Origin: Dietzia psychralcaliphila
Lineage (GTDB): Bacteria; Actinomycetota; Actinomycetes; Mycobacteriales; Mycobacteriaceae
Assembly (NCBI RefSeq): GCF_003096095.1
Contig: NZ_CP015453.1
Span: forward strand, 1,240,001 to 1,304,000
DNA: 64,000 nt
Reading direction: 5' to 3'
Position 1 is the first letter of the stretch. Every line of letters begins with the position of its first letter. The notes below the pieces were generated by a model. It saw only the letters and a list, made by a program, of their open reading frames with translations, ran no database searches and was not told where the DNA came from. A program made the translations under genes and the position numbers. This document shows, in pieces, positions 28,275-37,112 of this stretch.

Positions 28275-28880
28275 ATGGCAGGGACAAGACGGCTATTGCT
28301 CCCGCTAATCGCAAGTGGCGAGCAGACTCTGGAGCCGTTCAGCTACTCGGTCGTGTACTTCGCCGTCGTTGTCATCTATTTCACCTACGCCGCGGACGTC
28401 CTCGGCGGCACCGACCTGCCGGCGATCGCGGTCTCGGTGGTCTACGTCCTGATCGGCGCCTGCGGTCTGGTGGCGCTGGCCACCGGCGCCATGGCGGGGC
28501 GGTGGGGCAGCAGTCGGGTCGCCGCGATGTGCCTGGTGATCGTGGCCCTGGCGTTGGCGCTGCTGGGCGTAGCCGGCGACTCCATTGTCACAACTGTGAT
28601 CTCGGCAGGCGTCTTCGGCGTGGGGTACATGGCGGGCTCGGCGGTGTTGGCGGTGTGGACCGCCGAGCTGGTCCCCGATCGCGCGGGAGCGGCATTCACG
28701 GCGTGCCTGGTGGTCGGAGCGGTGAGTTCAGTCATCGCGCCGGCCCTCGCCGGGGCCGTGATCCCGGCCCTGGGCCTCGGTGCGCTGCTCCTGACGAGCG
28801 CCGCGGTCTCACTGGTCATCGGAGTGGGGCTGGTACTGCTCGGCGGAACCCGGGGGAGCGCCACCGCTCTCGTCGCCTGA
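28275..28880 (+). pseudogene. MFS transporter remnant, C-terminal half
   Basis: A 201-residue hydrophobic reading frame with about six predicted membrane helices, resembling the second half of a 12-helix major facilitator (VVYVLIGACGLVALATGAMAGRWG is the inter-helix loop; ELVPDRAGAAFT and the following helices are typical). The first 15 residues (MAGTRRLLLPLIASG) do not look like a transporter start. The first half is absent: the left neighbour is the AT-rich RT island. The simplest explanation is that island insertion removed the 5' part. A functional six-helix protein is the less likely alternative. Confidence 0.6.
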
Positions 28881-28886
28881 GCACGT

Positions 28887-28950
28887 CGTCCCCGAATCCT
28901 CGGCCCCGGTGGAACCACGGCCGCGGTGGAACAACGGCGTCCCCGAATCC
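28887..28950. repeat. Short direct repeats before the P450 gene
   Basis: A 13-base block CGTCCCCGAATCC occurs at 28887-28899 and again at 28938-28950. Between them lie two near-identical GGTGGAAC-containing units. The role is unknown; local duplication is likely. Confidence 0.6.
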
Positions 28951-29021
28951 ACTGTGTCTCTGAAAACGCCGTGTCCCTGAAACCACCGTGCGGCACGAGC
29001 TCGTGCGCGAGGGTGGCAGGT

Positions 29022-30197
29022 ATGCAGAGCGCGGGCGACGTCATGGACCTCCTCGACCCGTCACGTGTGTCGCCGGGGATCGAACGGATCGGGGACTCGT
29101 CGTTCTTCGCCGTCCGGTCCTGGGACCTCATGGTGGAGGCGACGGGCCGGGTCGAGGACTTCTCGTCCAACCTCACCGCGACGATGGTCGTGGGGCCGGA
29201 CGGGGAGGTGACCGAATTCCCCGTCGCCGAACTGGGCTCCCCAGTGCACGTGTTGGCCACCGCGGACGGGGAGGTCCACCGGGCCCACCGGAAGTTGGTC
29301 ATGCCGTCGATCTCCCCGCGCAAGCTCCGGGCCTGGCGGCCCTTCATCGACGATCGGCTACGTGAACTCTGGTCGGAGCGCTGCCGGGACGGGGGCATCG
29401 ACTGGGTCAAGGACATCGCCGAACGCCTCCCGGCCTCGGTCGTCGCGAAGCTCATGGGGCTGCCCCAGCAGGACGGGGACCGGCTGTGTGAATGGGCGTT
29501 CGCCAGTACGCGGATGCTGGACGGGATGGTCTCGGCCGACGAGCTCGACGACTCGGTCCGATCGGCCGGGGAGCTGATCGAGTACCTCTCCGGCACGCTC
29601 ACAGAAGCGCGGGCCACTCGACCGGCCTCGGTGCTCGGAGACCTCGCGCGTCTGGTCGACGACGCCGACTTGACCCACGAGGTCGCGGTGCAGGTCCTGG
29701 TCCAGCTGGTGGCGGCCGGGATCGAGTCGACTGTAGGACATCTGGGTTCGCTGGTCTGGCGCCTGGGGCAGCACCCGGAATGCCTGGACACACTGCGGTC
29801 GGACCCCGCCGCCCGCCCGCTCTTCATCGAGGAGACCCTGAGGCTGGAGGCGCCGTTCCGTGGGCACTACCGACACGTCACCAGGGACACCGAACTCGGC
29901 GGGGTCGGACTCGCGGCGGGCACGCGTCTGTTCCTGCTCTGGGGTAGCGCCAACCGGGATGACCGACAGTTCAGCCGACCGGGTCAGTTCATGCCTGACC
30001 GGGGGGAGGGGTCGCACCTGTCGTTCGGGCGCGGGATCCACTTCTGCGTGGGGGCGGCGCTCGCGCGGCTGGAGTCGCTCGCCGCACTCGACTTCCTCCT
30101 GGGCCTCGACGCGGTCCCCGGGATCGACGCCTCCCGGGCCGAGTGGCACCAGAGTCTGCTGGTCCGTCGGCTCCAGTCACTGCGCATCACCGTGTGA
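29022..30197 (+). CDS. Cytochrome P450
   Basis: A 391-residue P450 monooxygenase. The I-helix oxygen-binding segment is VAAGIESTVG, the K-helix ExxR is EETLR, and the heme loop FGRGIHFCVGAALARLE has its Cys ligand at residue 342. The ATG at 29022 has GGCAGG a few bases upstream; an in-frame start at 28926 adds 32 residues unlike P450 N-termini. Soluble, bacterial class I type, so it needs a ferredoxin and a reductase, neither of which is encoded nearby. The substrate is unknown. Confidence 0.9.
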   Translation: MQSAGDVMDLLDPSRVSPGIERIGDSSFFAVRSWDLMVEATGRVEDFSSNLTATMVVGPDGEVTEFPVAELGSPVHVLATADGEVHRAHRKLVMPSISPRKLRAWRPFIDDRLRELWSERCRDGGIDWVKDIAERLPASVVAKLMGLPQQDGDRLCEWAFASTRMLDGMVSADELDDSVRSAGELIEYLSGTLTEARATRPASVLGDLARLVDDADLTHEVAVQVLVQLVAAGIESTVGHLGSLVWRLGQHPECLDTLRSDPAARPLFIEETLRLEAPFRGHYRHVTRDTELGGVGLAAGTRLFLLWGSANRDDRQFSRPGQFMPDRGEGSHLSFGRGIHFCVGAALARLESLAALDFLLGLDAVPGIDASRAEWHQSLLVRRLQSLRITV

Positions 30198-30265
30198 GAC
30201 GGCGGCCGGTGAGGGACGCCTCTCGGTTGCCGGTCGTGGTGGGTCTGTGGAATGGCAGTTCCCGG

Positions 30266-30288
30266 CTGTAGGTCTACAGTCTGTGTTC
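30266..30288 (+). promoter_or_regulatory. Palindrome and -10 before trkH
   Basis: CTGTAG-GT-CTACAG (30266-30279) is a perfect 6-bp dyad, and its right arm is part of TACAGT (30275-30280), a -10-like box ending eight bases before the trkH GTG. It could be an operator covering the promoter of a leaderless gene. Confidence 0.4.
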
Positions 30289-31683
30289 GTGACTGGTGGG
30301 TACAGACTGGTGTCGCCGTCGGGGCTGAGGCGGTTGTCCGGCTGGGCGGTACTGAGCCCGGTCAGGGTCGTGGCGATGAGTTTCGCCGCGGCGATCGTGG
30401 TGGGTACCGCGTTGTTGCTGCTCCCCGGGGCGGTCGAGCCCGGTAGCAGCACGAGCGTGACGGAGGCGCTGTTCACCTCCACTTCAGCTGTGTGTCTGAC
30501 CGGGTTGATCGTCGTGGACACCCCTGTGCACTGGTCGGGGTTCGGGCAGGGGGTCATCCTCGCGTTGATCCAGGCCGGCGGCCTGGGGATCATGACCCTG
30601 GCCTCGATGGTCGGTCTGATGCTGGCCGATCAGATCGGGCTCAAGGCCCGGATGAACACCGCAGCCGAGGCCCGGGCCTCGGAGCTCGGCGACGTCCGCG
30701 GCGTCGTCATCGGCGTGATCCGGTGGAGCGTGTTGATCGAGCTGGTCACCGCGGCCGCGCTGACGCTCCGCTTCGCACTGGGCTACGACGAACCCGCGCT
30801 GCGGGCACTGTGGCTCGGGGTGTTCCACTCGATCTCGGCGTTCAACAACGCCGGGTTCGCCCTCTACAGCGACAACATGATCGGGTTCGCCACCGACCCG
30901 TGGATCTGCGTACCGCTGATGGGCGCGGTGATCCTGGGCGGCCTCGGGTTCCCGGTTCTGTTCGAGGTGGGGCGGCGGTTACGACGGGCGGCACCGGGGA
31001 GCCGGTCGCGGGCGGGCTGGACCCTGCACACGCGACTGACCGTCTCGGTCACGGCGGTACTGCTGGTGTTCGGCTTCGCCGCGGTCCTGGCGCTCGAGTG
31101 GGCCCGCACCCTGCAGACCTACAGTGCGTCACAGAAAGTCCTGGTTGCCGCGTTCCAGGGCGTGATGCCCCGGACAGCCGGGTTCAACAGCGTCGACTAC
31201 GCAGATTTGGACGACGCGACGCTGTTGGTCACCGATGTGCTGATGTTCATCGGCGGGGGCAGCGGTGGCACCGCCGGCGGAATCAAGGTCACCACCTTCG
31301 CCCTGTTGCTGTTCATCATCATCGCCGAGGTCAGGGGCGAGAGGTCGGTGACCATTCTCGATCGCCGAGTCGACACCCGGGTGCAGCGTCAGGCGCTGGC
31401 GGTGGCGTTGATCGGAATCGGGCTCGTGATGACCTCGACGATCGTGTTGCTGGCCGGGACTCCCTTCGGGCTCAACGAGCTGCTGTTCGAGGTCACCTCG
31501 GCGTTCGCCACGGTGGGGTTGTCCACGGGGATCACCGCCGAACTTCCACACTGGGGACAGTGGATACTGATACTGCTGATGTACCTCGGTCGCATCGGCC
31601 CTATCACCATGGTCAGCGCCCTGGCCGCGCGCCAGCGTGGCCGCAGATACGACCTTCCCGCAGAGAGGCCCCTCATTGGCTAG
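30289..31683 (+). CDS. trkH: TrkH/KtrB-type potassium uptake channel subunit
   Basis: The membrane pore of a K+ uptake system, 464 residues with about ten membrane segments and the four P-loop selectivity filters of the family (SAVCLTGL, FNNAGFALY, PRTAGFNS, FATVGLSTG). IGGGSGGTAGGIKVTTFALL is the glycine-rich gating loop of KtrB. GTG start at 30289. The regulatory subunit gene overlaps the 3' end. Length and missing extra helices favour the Na+-dependent KtrB type over enteric TrkH. Confidence 0.92.
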   Translation: MTGGYRLVSPSGLRRLSGWAVLSPVRVVAMSFAAAIVVGTALLLLPGAVEPGSSTSVTEALFTSTSAVCLTGLIVVDTPVHWSGFGQGVILALIQAGGLGIMTLASMVGLMLADQIGLKARMNTAAEARASELGDVRGVVIGVIRWSVLIELVTAAALTLRFALGYDEPALRALWLGVFHSISAFNNAGFALYSDNMIGFATDPWICVPLMGAVILGGLGFPVLFEVGRRLRRAAPGSRSRAGWTLHTRLTVSVTAVLLVFGFAAVLALEWARTLQTYSASQKVLVAAFQGVMPRTAGFNSVDYADLDDATLLVTDVLMFIGGGSGGTAGGIKVTTFALLLFIIIAEVRGERSVTILDRRVDTRVQRQALAVALIGIGLVMTSTIVLLAGTPFGLNELLFEVTSAFATVGLSTGITAELPHWGQWILILLMYLGRIGPITMVSALAARQRGRRYDLPAERPLIG

Positions 31684-32341
31684 ACGACGAGCTCCCGATG
31701 CTGTCGTAGTGCTCGGACTTGGCCGGTTCGGCAAGTCCCTGGCCCTGGAGTTGATGGCACAGGGCGCAGAAGTGCTGGGAGTGGACTCCAGCGATGCCGT
31801 GGTGCAGAAGGTCTCCCACCGTCTGACCCACGCGGTGGTGGCGGATACCACCGACGAGGAATCGTTGCGCCAGTTGTCCGTGCACCAATTCGACCGGGCG
31901 GTCGTGGGCATGGGCTCCGATCTCGAGGCCAGTCTGCTCACCGCGTCGGTGCTCATCAACCTGGGCGTGCCCAACATCTGGGCCAAGGCCACCAGTAACT
32001 CCCACGCCAAGATCCTGACCCAGATCGGCGTCCACCACGTCGTGCGACCCGAGCACGACATGGGTAAGCGGGTCGCCCACCTGGTGCGGGGCCGGATGAT
32101 CGACTACATCGAGTTCGACGACGGCTTCGCCATGGTCAAGACGTCCGCGCCGGCCTTTGCTCTCGGCCACCCCCTCGGACAGACCAACATCCGCACCGAC
32201 TTCGGAGTCACGGTGGTCGCCATCAAGCGCCCGGGGGAGGGCTTCACCTACGCCACCGCCGAGACGGTCCTCACCTCCGGAGACACCATCATCGTCTCCG
32301 GAAGGGTCCGCGACACCGAGCGATTCGCCGAACTGTCCTGA
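31676..32341 (+). CDS. trkA: TrkA/KtrA NAD-binding regulator of K+ uptake
   Basis: The cytoplasmic gating ring subunit, 221 residues: an RCK_N Rossmann domain (VVVLGLGRFGKSLALELMAQGAEVLGVD) and an RCK_C domain (about 135-221). The TTG at 31676 was chosen because AGAGAGG lies eight bases before it and the protein then has family length; it overlaps the trkH stop by eight bases. An ATG at 31637 would overlap more and adds unrelated residues. It binds ATP/ADP or NAD(H) to control the channel encoded just upstream. Confidence 0.92.
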   Translation: MARRRAPDAVVVLGLGRFGKSLALELMAQGAEVLGVDSSDAVVQKVSHRLTHAVVADTTDEESLRQLSVHQFDRAVVGMGSDLEASLLTASVLINLGVPNIWAKATSNSHAKILTQIGVHHVVRPEHDMGKRVAHLVRGRMIDYIEFDDGFAMVKTSAPAFALGHPLGQTNIRTDFGVTVVAIKRPGEGFTYATAETVLTSGDTIIVSGRVRDTERFAELS

Positions 32342-32425
32342 CTCCCGAGGTCGGGGTCGTTCCGGGTTGTCCGGTTTCTGCGACCACAGCGCTCCACTGA
32401 TACAGCCCGCTACTGATACAAAGCT

Positions 32426-33631
32426 CTACTGATCCGGGACGAGGTGCCGTCGAGCCTGTCTCCGCCCCCGGAGCACACCGAGTTCGTAGGTGGCCAGCAC
32501 GATCAGCCACAGAGCGGTGAAGGGGATGACAAACCAGAGCATCGCGGTACTGAACGGCTCCAACGCATCGTGGTCGGACGCCTGGAGCACCACGTACAGG
32601 ATGTAGGCCGCATAGAACCCGGAGAAGAGGAGACCCTCCCAGCGTGTGATCGCCATACCGGTGAACGCGATGGGAAGAAGGGCCAGCGCAACTGCCACCA
32701 TGATCGGCAGGTCGAAGCGGATGGCCCCCGCAGCGACCTCGATGGGGGTGATGAGCGAGGTGATGCCCAGAACGGCGCCGATGTTGAACATGTTGCTGCC
32801 GACGATGTTCCCCACGGCGAGGTCGCGCTCCCCCCGGTAGGCGGCAACGAGGCTGGTCGCGAGTTCCGGGAGGGACGTGCCGATCGCCACCACGGTGAGA
32901 CCGATGACCAGATCGCTCATGCCCCATGCCGCAGCGAGGTCGCTCGCTGCGGTGACGAGCAGACGTGCGCCCACGACGAGCATGAGAACGCCGAGGGCCA
33001 CCAGTGCGCTGCTCTTGAGCACCGAGTGCGACGACCCGACGTCCGCCGAATGTTCGCCGCCGGTGCCCACTCCGACTCCAGCGCCCTCGTCGACCGGGTG
33101 CTCGCCGCCGGTGTCGGCTCCGGCGCCTGCGCCCTCGTCGGCCGATCCGACCTCTGCCGTGTCGGTCGGGTCGGCGCCGTTCCTACGCGAGATGACCACG
33201 GTCGCCACCACGTACGCCACCATGCCGGCGAGCAACAGCAGTCCGTCGAGCAGACTGATCACTCCGTCGAGAGCGACCAGCAACAGCACGATCGAGAATC
33301 CCACCATGATGGGGATGTCGACGCGCACGATTCGGGACTTCGCGACGAGCGGCGCGATCAACGCCGTGAGCCCCAGGATGAGCAGGATGTTCGCGATGTT
33401 GCTGCCCACCACGTTGCCGACCGCCAGGCCCGGGTAGCCGCTCAGGGCGGCGTCGACGCTCACCGCGAGTTCCGGGGTCGAGGTGGCGAAGGCGACGACT
33501 GTCAGCCCCACCACCAGCGGAGAGATCCCCAGGGTGCCGGCCAGTCTGCTCGCGCCGCGAACCAGTAGTTCTCCGCCCGCGACCAGCAGGACGAATCCGA
33601 CCGCGAGCGCGGCCACCGTCAGGATGCTCAT
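32426..33631 (-). CDS. Cation/Ca2+ exchanger (CaCA family, YrbG-like)
   Basis: A 401-residue membrane antiporter of about ten helices with two inverted alpha repeats: GLTVVAFATSTPELAVSV near the N-terminus and GLTVVAIGTSLPELATSL in the second half, each followed by GNVVGSNIANI/GNIVGSNMFNI. The central cytoplasmic loop (about residues 150-200) is acidic and contains a duplicated 16-residue unit. Probably exchanges Na+ or H+ for Ca2+. Convergent with trkA; three short ACTGAT-type repeats lie in the gap between them. Confidence 0.9.
   Translation of the reverse strand: MSILTVAALAVGFVLLVAGGELLVRGASRLAGTLGISPLVVGLTVVAFATSTPELAVSVDAALSGYPGLAVGNVVGSNIANILLILGLTALIAPLVAKSRIVRVDIPIMVGFSIVLLLVALDGVISLLDGLLLLAGMVAYVVATVVISRRNGADPTDTAEVGSADEGAGAGADTGGEHPVDEGAGVGVGTGGEHSADVGSSHSVLKSSALVALGVLMLVVGARLLVTAASDLAAAWGMSDLVIGLTVVAIGTSLPELATSLVAAYRGERDLAVGNIVGSNMFNIGAVLGITSLITPIEVAAGAIRFDLPIMVAVALALLPIAFTGMAITRWEGLLFSGFYAAYILYVVLQASDHDALEPFSTAMLWFVIPFTALWLIVLATYELGVLRGRRQARRHLVPDQ
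33051..33146. repeat. 48-bp tandem duplication in the exchanger loop
   Basis: Two imperfect 48-base units (33051-33098 and 33099-33146) encode DEGAGxGxxTGGEH repeats in the central loop of the exchanger. The period is a multiple of three, so loop length can vary without loss of frame. Confidence 0.75.
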
Positions 33632-33754
33632 GTCAGATCCCGCGGGCGGGAGGTGGTGAACACCGGCCCGAGGTGCCGTGTCAGAACCGTTGAGGAGTCC
33701 ATGGCCGCGATTATCCCGTGTCGTGGGCTCCGCCGCTGCTGCCCACCCGTTGAT

Positions 33755-35938
33755 TCAGCCCGCGGTGGCCACCGCCAGGGGCAGGACGGCAGGGGCCCCG
33801 GTGGATCGCAGGTGCCTGGCGGCTTCCGTGGCTGTCCAGCCCGTTCCGAACAGATCGGTGACCAGCAGGACGGGCCCGTCGGGAACGGTGGCCGGGCCCG
33901 TGAACGTGCCCCACAGCTGAGCTACCCGATAGGCCGAGTTCTGGGCGGTCACCGGTGGGAGCGCGGCGTCGCGGGTCAGCTCCCCGAGGTGGTCCATGCG
34001 GCCCATCTGGGCGAGCGCCCTGGCCAGACTCCCCACGAGGATCGGCCGCTCGCCGGTGAGCAGGGCCGCCACGCCGGTGGGGCGCTCGTCCCACCCCCAG
34101 TCGCGCAGAACCGGGACGCAGGCGCGGACCACCCAGTCGGGCGCCTCCTGGTCGGGCTCGGCGAGCAACCCTCGTAGCTTCTGGCCCAGCCCGAGGTCGG
34201 TCAGGCGCGCCAGCGCCCGGCCCTCGGCGGGGCCGTCGGTGATCTTGCCCTTGAGAGGTACGTCGAGCCGCGCGAGCCCGGTGGGCCACTGCCGGCGTGG
34301 GGGCAGGACCACCCCGGGACGCTCCAGCGCCTCGCGGGCCCGGGTCAGTGCGCTGGCGTCGACGGCGGTGGTCCTGCGTTCGCCGGTGCAGTTGTCGCAG
34401 CGCCCGCACCCGTCGGAGGCCGGGTCGAGGGTGGGGTCGTCGAGCTGGGAGCGCAGGAACTCCATTCGGCACGAGTCGGTCCGCTCGTACTCGATCATCG
34501 CCGCCTGCTCGGCCTTCCTCGCCTCGGCCAGACCCGCGTAGCGCTCTGCGTCGTAGTGCCACTGCCGCCCGGTGGAGATCCAACCGCCACGGACCCGCTG
34601 GACCGCGCCGTCCACGTCGAGGACCTTGAGCACCATCTCCAGGCGGGTCCGGCCCAGATCCACCGCGGGTTCCAGGGCCTGGGTGGACTGCGGGCGGTCG
34701 GGTTCGAGTGCGTCGAGGACCCTCCGGACCACGTCCTCGGCCGGGAAGGCCAGGGAGGCGAAGTGGTTCCAGATGGCCCGGTCCTCGGGGCCGGGGAGCA
34801 GGACCACCTCGGCCCGGTCGGCCGCGCGGCCGGCGCGGCCGATCTGCTGGTAGTACGAGATGGGGGAGGGAGGGGCGCCCAGGTGCACGACGAATCCCAG
34901 GTCCGGCTTGTCGAACCCCATGCCCAACGCGGACGTGGCGACCAGCGCCTTGACCTCGTTGTCGAGCAGGGCGCGCTCGAGCTCCTCGCGCTCGGCGGCG
35001 TCCGTCCGGCCGGTGTACGCGCTCACGCGGTGCCCGGCGGAGGTGAGTAGCTCGGCCATGTCCTCGGCTGCCGCGACGGTCAGGCTGTAGACGATCCCGC
35101 TACCCGGCAGGGACTCCAGGTTCTCCACCAACCAGGCCGCGCGCCGCTCCGAGTCGTCGATCGCCACCACCGACAACCGCAGCGACTCTCGGTCAAGCCC
35201 GCCGCGCAGCACGAGAGTGTCGGACTCCGCGGGGTCGCCCGCATCCGTGCCCGGGTGACCGGACCCAACCGGTCGCTCGCCCACGCCGAGCTGCTGCGCC
35301 ACGTCGCGCACCACACGGTCATTGGCCGTGGCCGTGGTGGCCAGTACCGGGACACCCTCGGGCAGGTCGGCCAGGAGCGTACGGATCCGGCGGTAGTCGG
35401 GTCGGAAATCGTGCCCCCAGTCGGAGACGCAGTGGGCCTCGTCCACCACCACCAGTCCGGCGTCTGCGGCCAGGGCGGGCAGAACGGTGTCGCGGAAGTC
35501 GGGGTTGTTGAGCCGCTCCGGGCTGACCAGCAGCACGTCCACCTCGCCGGCGCGCACCGAGGCGCGCACGTCGTCCCACTCGGTCATGTTGGAGGAGTTG
35601 ATGGTGGCCGCCCGCACCCCGGCCCGGGCGGCCGCCTCGACCTGGTTTCGCATGAGCGCCAGCAGGGGCGAGACGATCACCGTGGGCCCCGAACCGAGTT
35701 CCCTCAGCAGGCGGGCGGCGATGAAGTACACCGCCGACTTGCCCCAGCCGGTGCGCTGGACCACCAGGGCACGCCGGCGGTCGGCCACGAGCGCTTCGAT
35801 CGCCGTCCACTGGTCCTCGCGAAGGGCCGCACCCTGCCCGGCGAGCGCGGTCAGCAGTTCGTCAGCGCGCGAGCGGAGAGCGTGGCGATCGGGTCCGGTG
35901 GTGGAGACGGCGCTGGGAAGAGAGGACATGTAGCCCAT
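33755..35938 (-). CDS. RecQ-like DNA helicase with C-terminal PRTase-like domain
   Basis: A 727-residue ATP-dependent DNA helicase. Motif I is QRTGWGKS, the DEAH box is in VVVDEAHCVSDWGHDFRPDYRRIR, and motif VI is YYQQIGRAGR. A RecQ zinc site follows (Cys in DSCRMEFL, then CGRCDNC). The last 50-60 residues (DGPVLLVTDLFGTGWTATEAARHLR) look like the PRPP-binding loop of a phosphoribosyltransferase, an extension known in actinobacterial RecQ relatives. A WH/HRDC arrangement like that of E. coli RecQ is not evident. Start at the ATG of 35938, or at 35929. Confidence 0.88.
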   Translation of the reverse strand: MGYMSSLPSAVSTTGPDRHALRSRADELLTALAGQGAALREDQWTAIEALVADRRRALVVQRTGWGKSAVYFIAARLLRELGSGPTVIVSPLLALMRNQVEAAARAGVRAATINSSNMTEWDDVRASVRAGEVDVLLVSPERLNNPDFRDTVLPALAADAGLVVVDEAHCVSDWGHDFRPDYRRIRTLLADLPEGVPVLATTATANDRVVRDVAQQLGVGERPVGSGHPGTDAGDPAESDTLVLRGGLDRESLRLSVVAIDDSERRAAWLVENLESLPGSGIVYSLTVAAAEDMAELLTSAGHRVSAYTGRTDAAEREELERALLDNEVKALVATSALGMGFDKPDLGFVVHLGAPPSPISYYQQIGRAGRAADRAEVVLLPGPEDRAIWNHFASLAFPAEDVVRRVLDALEPDRPQSTQALEPAVDLGRTRLEMVLKVLDVDGAVQRVRGGWISTGRQWHYDAERYAGLAEARKAEQAAMIEYERTDSCRMEFLRSQLDDPTLDPASDGCGRCDNCTGERRTTAVDASALTRAREALERPGVVLPPRRQWPTGLARLDVPLKGKITDGPAEGRALARLTDLGLGQKLRGLLAEPDQEAPDWVVRACVPVLRDWGWDERPTGVAALLTGERPILVGSLARALAQMGRMDHLGELTRDAALPPVTAQNSAYRVAQLWGTFTGPATVPDGPVLLVTDLFGTGWTATEAARHLRSTGAPAVLPLAVATAG

Positions 35939-36000
35939 CGTGCACCACTGTTCAGACAGGGTTGATGCGGCGGATGGCTCGATGCAGTTGACTCGAGGTC

Positions 36001-37044
36001 ATGGGTGGCGAGGATCTCGGGTCGGAACCCCGGACGAGCGAACGCGAGGGACTCGTCGAGAGGGCGGCAGAACGGCTGGCGCGCCGCCGGGTCGGACTGG
36101 TGGTCGGAGGAGGACCGGCCGGCGACATGTCTTTCGCCTACCGAGGTGACGACGGTCGCGGGGAGGTCCCGGACGCGGATACCTTGTTCGAGATCGGGTC
36201 GATCACCAAGACCTTCACCGCGCTCCTGCTCGCCGACGGCGTGATCCGAGGGGACTGGCGGCTCGACACCCCGGTTCGTGAACTCCTCCCGGCCGGTGTG
36301 GAGGTTCCGAGCCGGGACGGGGTGGGGATCACCCTGCAACACCTCGCGACCCACACCTCCGGGCTCCCGCGGTCACCGGTGCATCTCGGGCTCCGGGAGA
36401 ATGCCGCCTACCTGCGCAAGGGTGCCGACCCGTACGCGGAACTGACCGAGGACGGTGTGCTGCAGGGTCTGCGCGACGCACGGCTGAAGCGGGTGCCCGG
36501 ACACGGCAGACCGAAGTACTCGAACCTGGGTTTCGGCCTCCTGGGTACCGCGATGACCACGGCGACCGGAGTGACCTACGGCACGCTGGTCCGAGACCGG
36601 GTCTGCGGCCCGCTCGGGATGATGGACACCGTCGTCGACGCCCAGATGACCACCGATCAGCGTCGACGGACGGCGGTGGGATTCCGGAGTCGTCGTCGCA
36701 CCGCCGAGCCCTGGCCCCTGGCCGGTCTCGCAGGCGCGGGTGCACTGCGGTCCACGGCCTCGGACATGGTCCGGTTCCTCGCGGCGCAGGTTAACCCGGC
36801 GAGTGCCGAGCTCGGTGACGCCATCCGCCTCACCCACGCCACACCACCGGGTGGGCCGGAGCAGATGGGGCTCGGGTGGCACCGTGCGGGGGATCGGACC
36901 CTGTGGCACAACGGCGGGACCGGCGGATTCCGGTCCATCGCGATCATGGGTCAGGACTCCGGCACCGTGGTTCTCGCGCTGGTCAACCAGAACCGGGGCG
37001 CGGACCTGACGGCGTTCCGACTGATGCGCCAGCTGGACGGCTGA
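36001..37044 (+). CDS. Serine hydrolase, beta-lactamase class C family
   Basis: A 347-residue penicillin-binding protein/esterase-like hydrolase. The catalytic SxxK is SITK at residues 67-70, the YxN motif is in KYSNLGFGLLG, and the third motif HNGGTGGF replaces KTG. No signal peptide is visible, so it is more likely a cytoplasmic esterase or peptidase than a resistance enzyme. Divergent from the helicase gene. Confidence 0.87.
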   Translation: MGGEDLGSEPRTSEREGLVERAAERLARRRVGLVVGGGPAGDMSFAYRGDDGRGEVPDADTLFEIGSITKTFTALLLADGVIRGDWRLDTPVRELLPAGVEVPSRDGVGITLQHLATHTSGLPRSPVHLGLRENAAYLRKGADPYAELTEDGVLQGLRDARLKRVPGHGRPKYSNLGFGLLGTAMTTATGVTYGTLVRDRVCGPLGMMDTVVDAQMTTDQRRRTAVGFRSRRRTAEPWPLAGLAGAGALRSTASDMVRFLAAQVNPASAELGDAIRLTHATPPGGPEQMGLGWHRAGDRTLWHNGGTGGFRSIAIMGQDSGTVVLALVNQNRGADLTAFRLMRQLDG

Positions 37045-37112
37045 CGTCGAGGCGCCCGCTGGGCGGGTGACGTCGACACTGGGCGGGGCACAGCGTGGTC
37101 ATACTGGGAACC

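Noticed and set aside
25914-28330. Target-site duplication at the RT island borders
   Set aside because: Comparison of sequence around 25914-25940 and 28244-28330 showed no convincing direct repeat.
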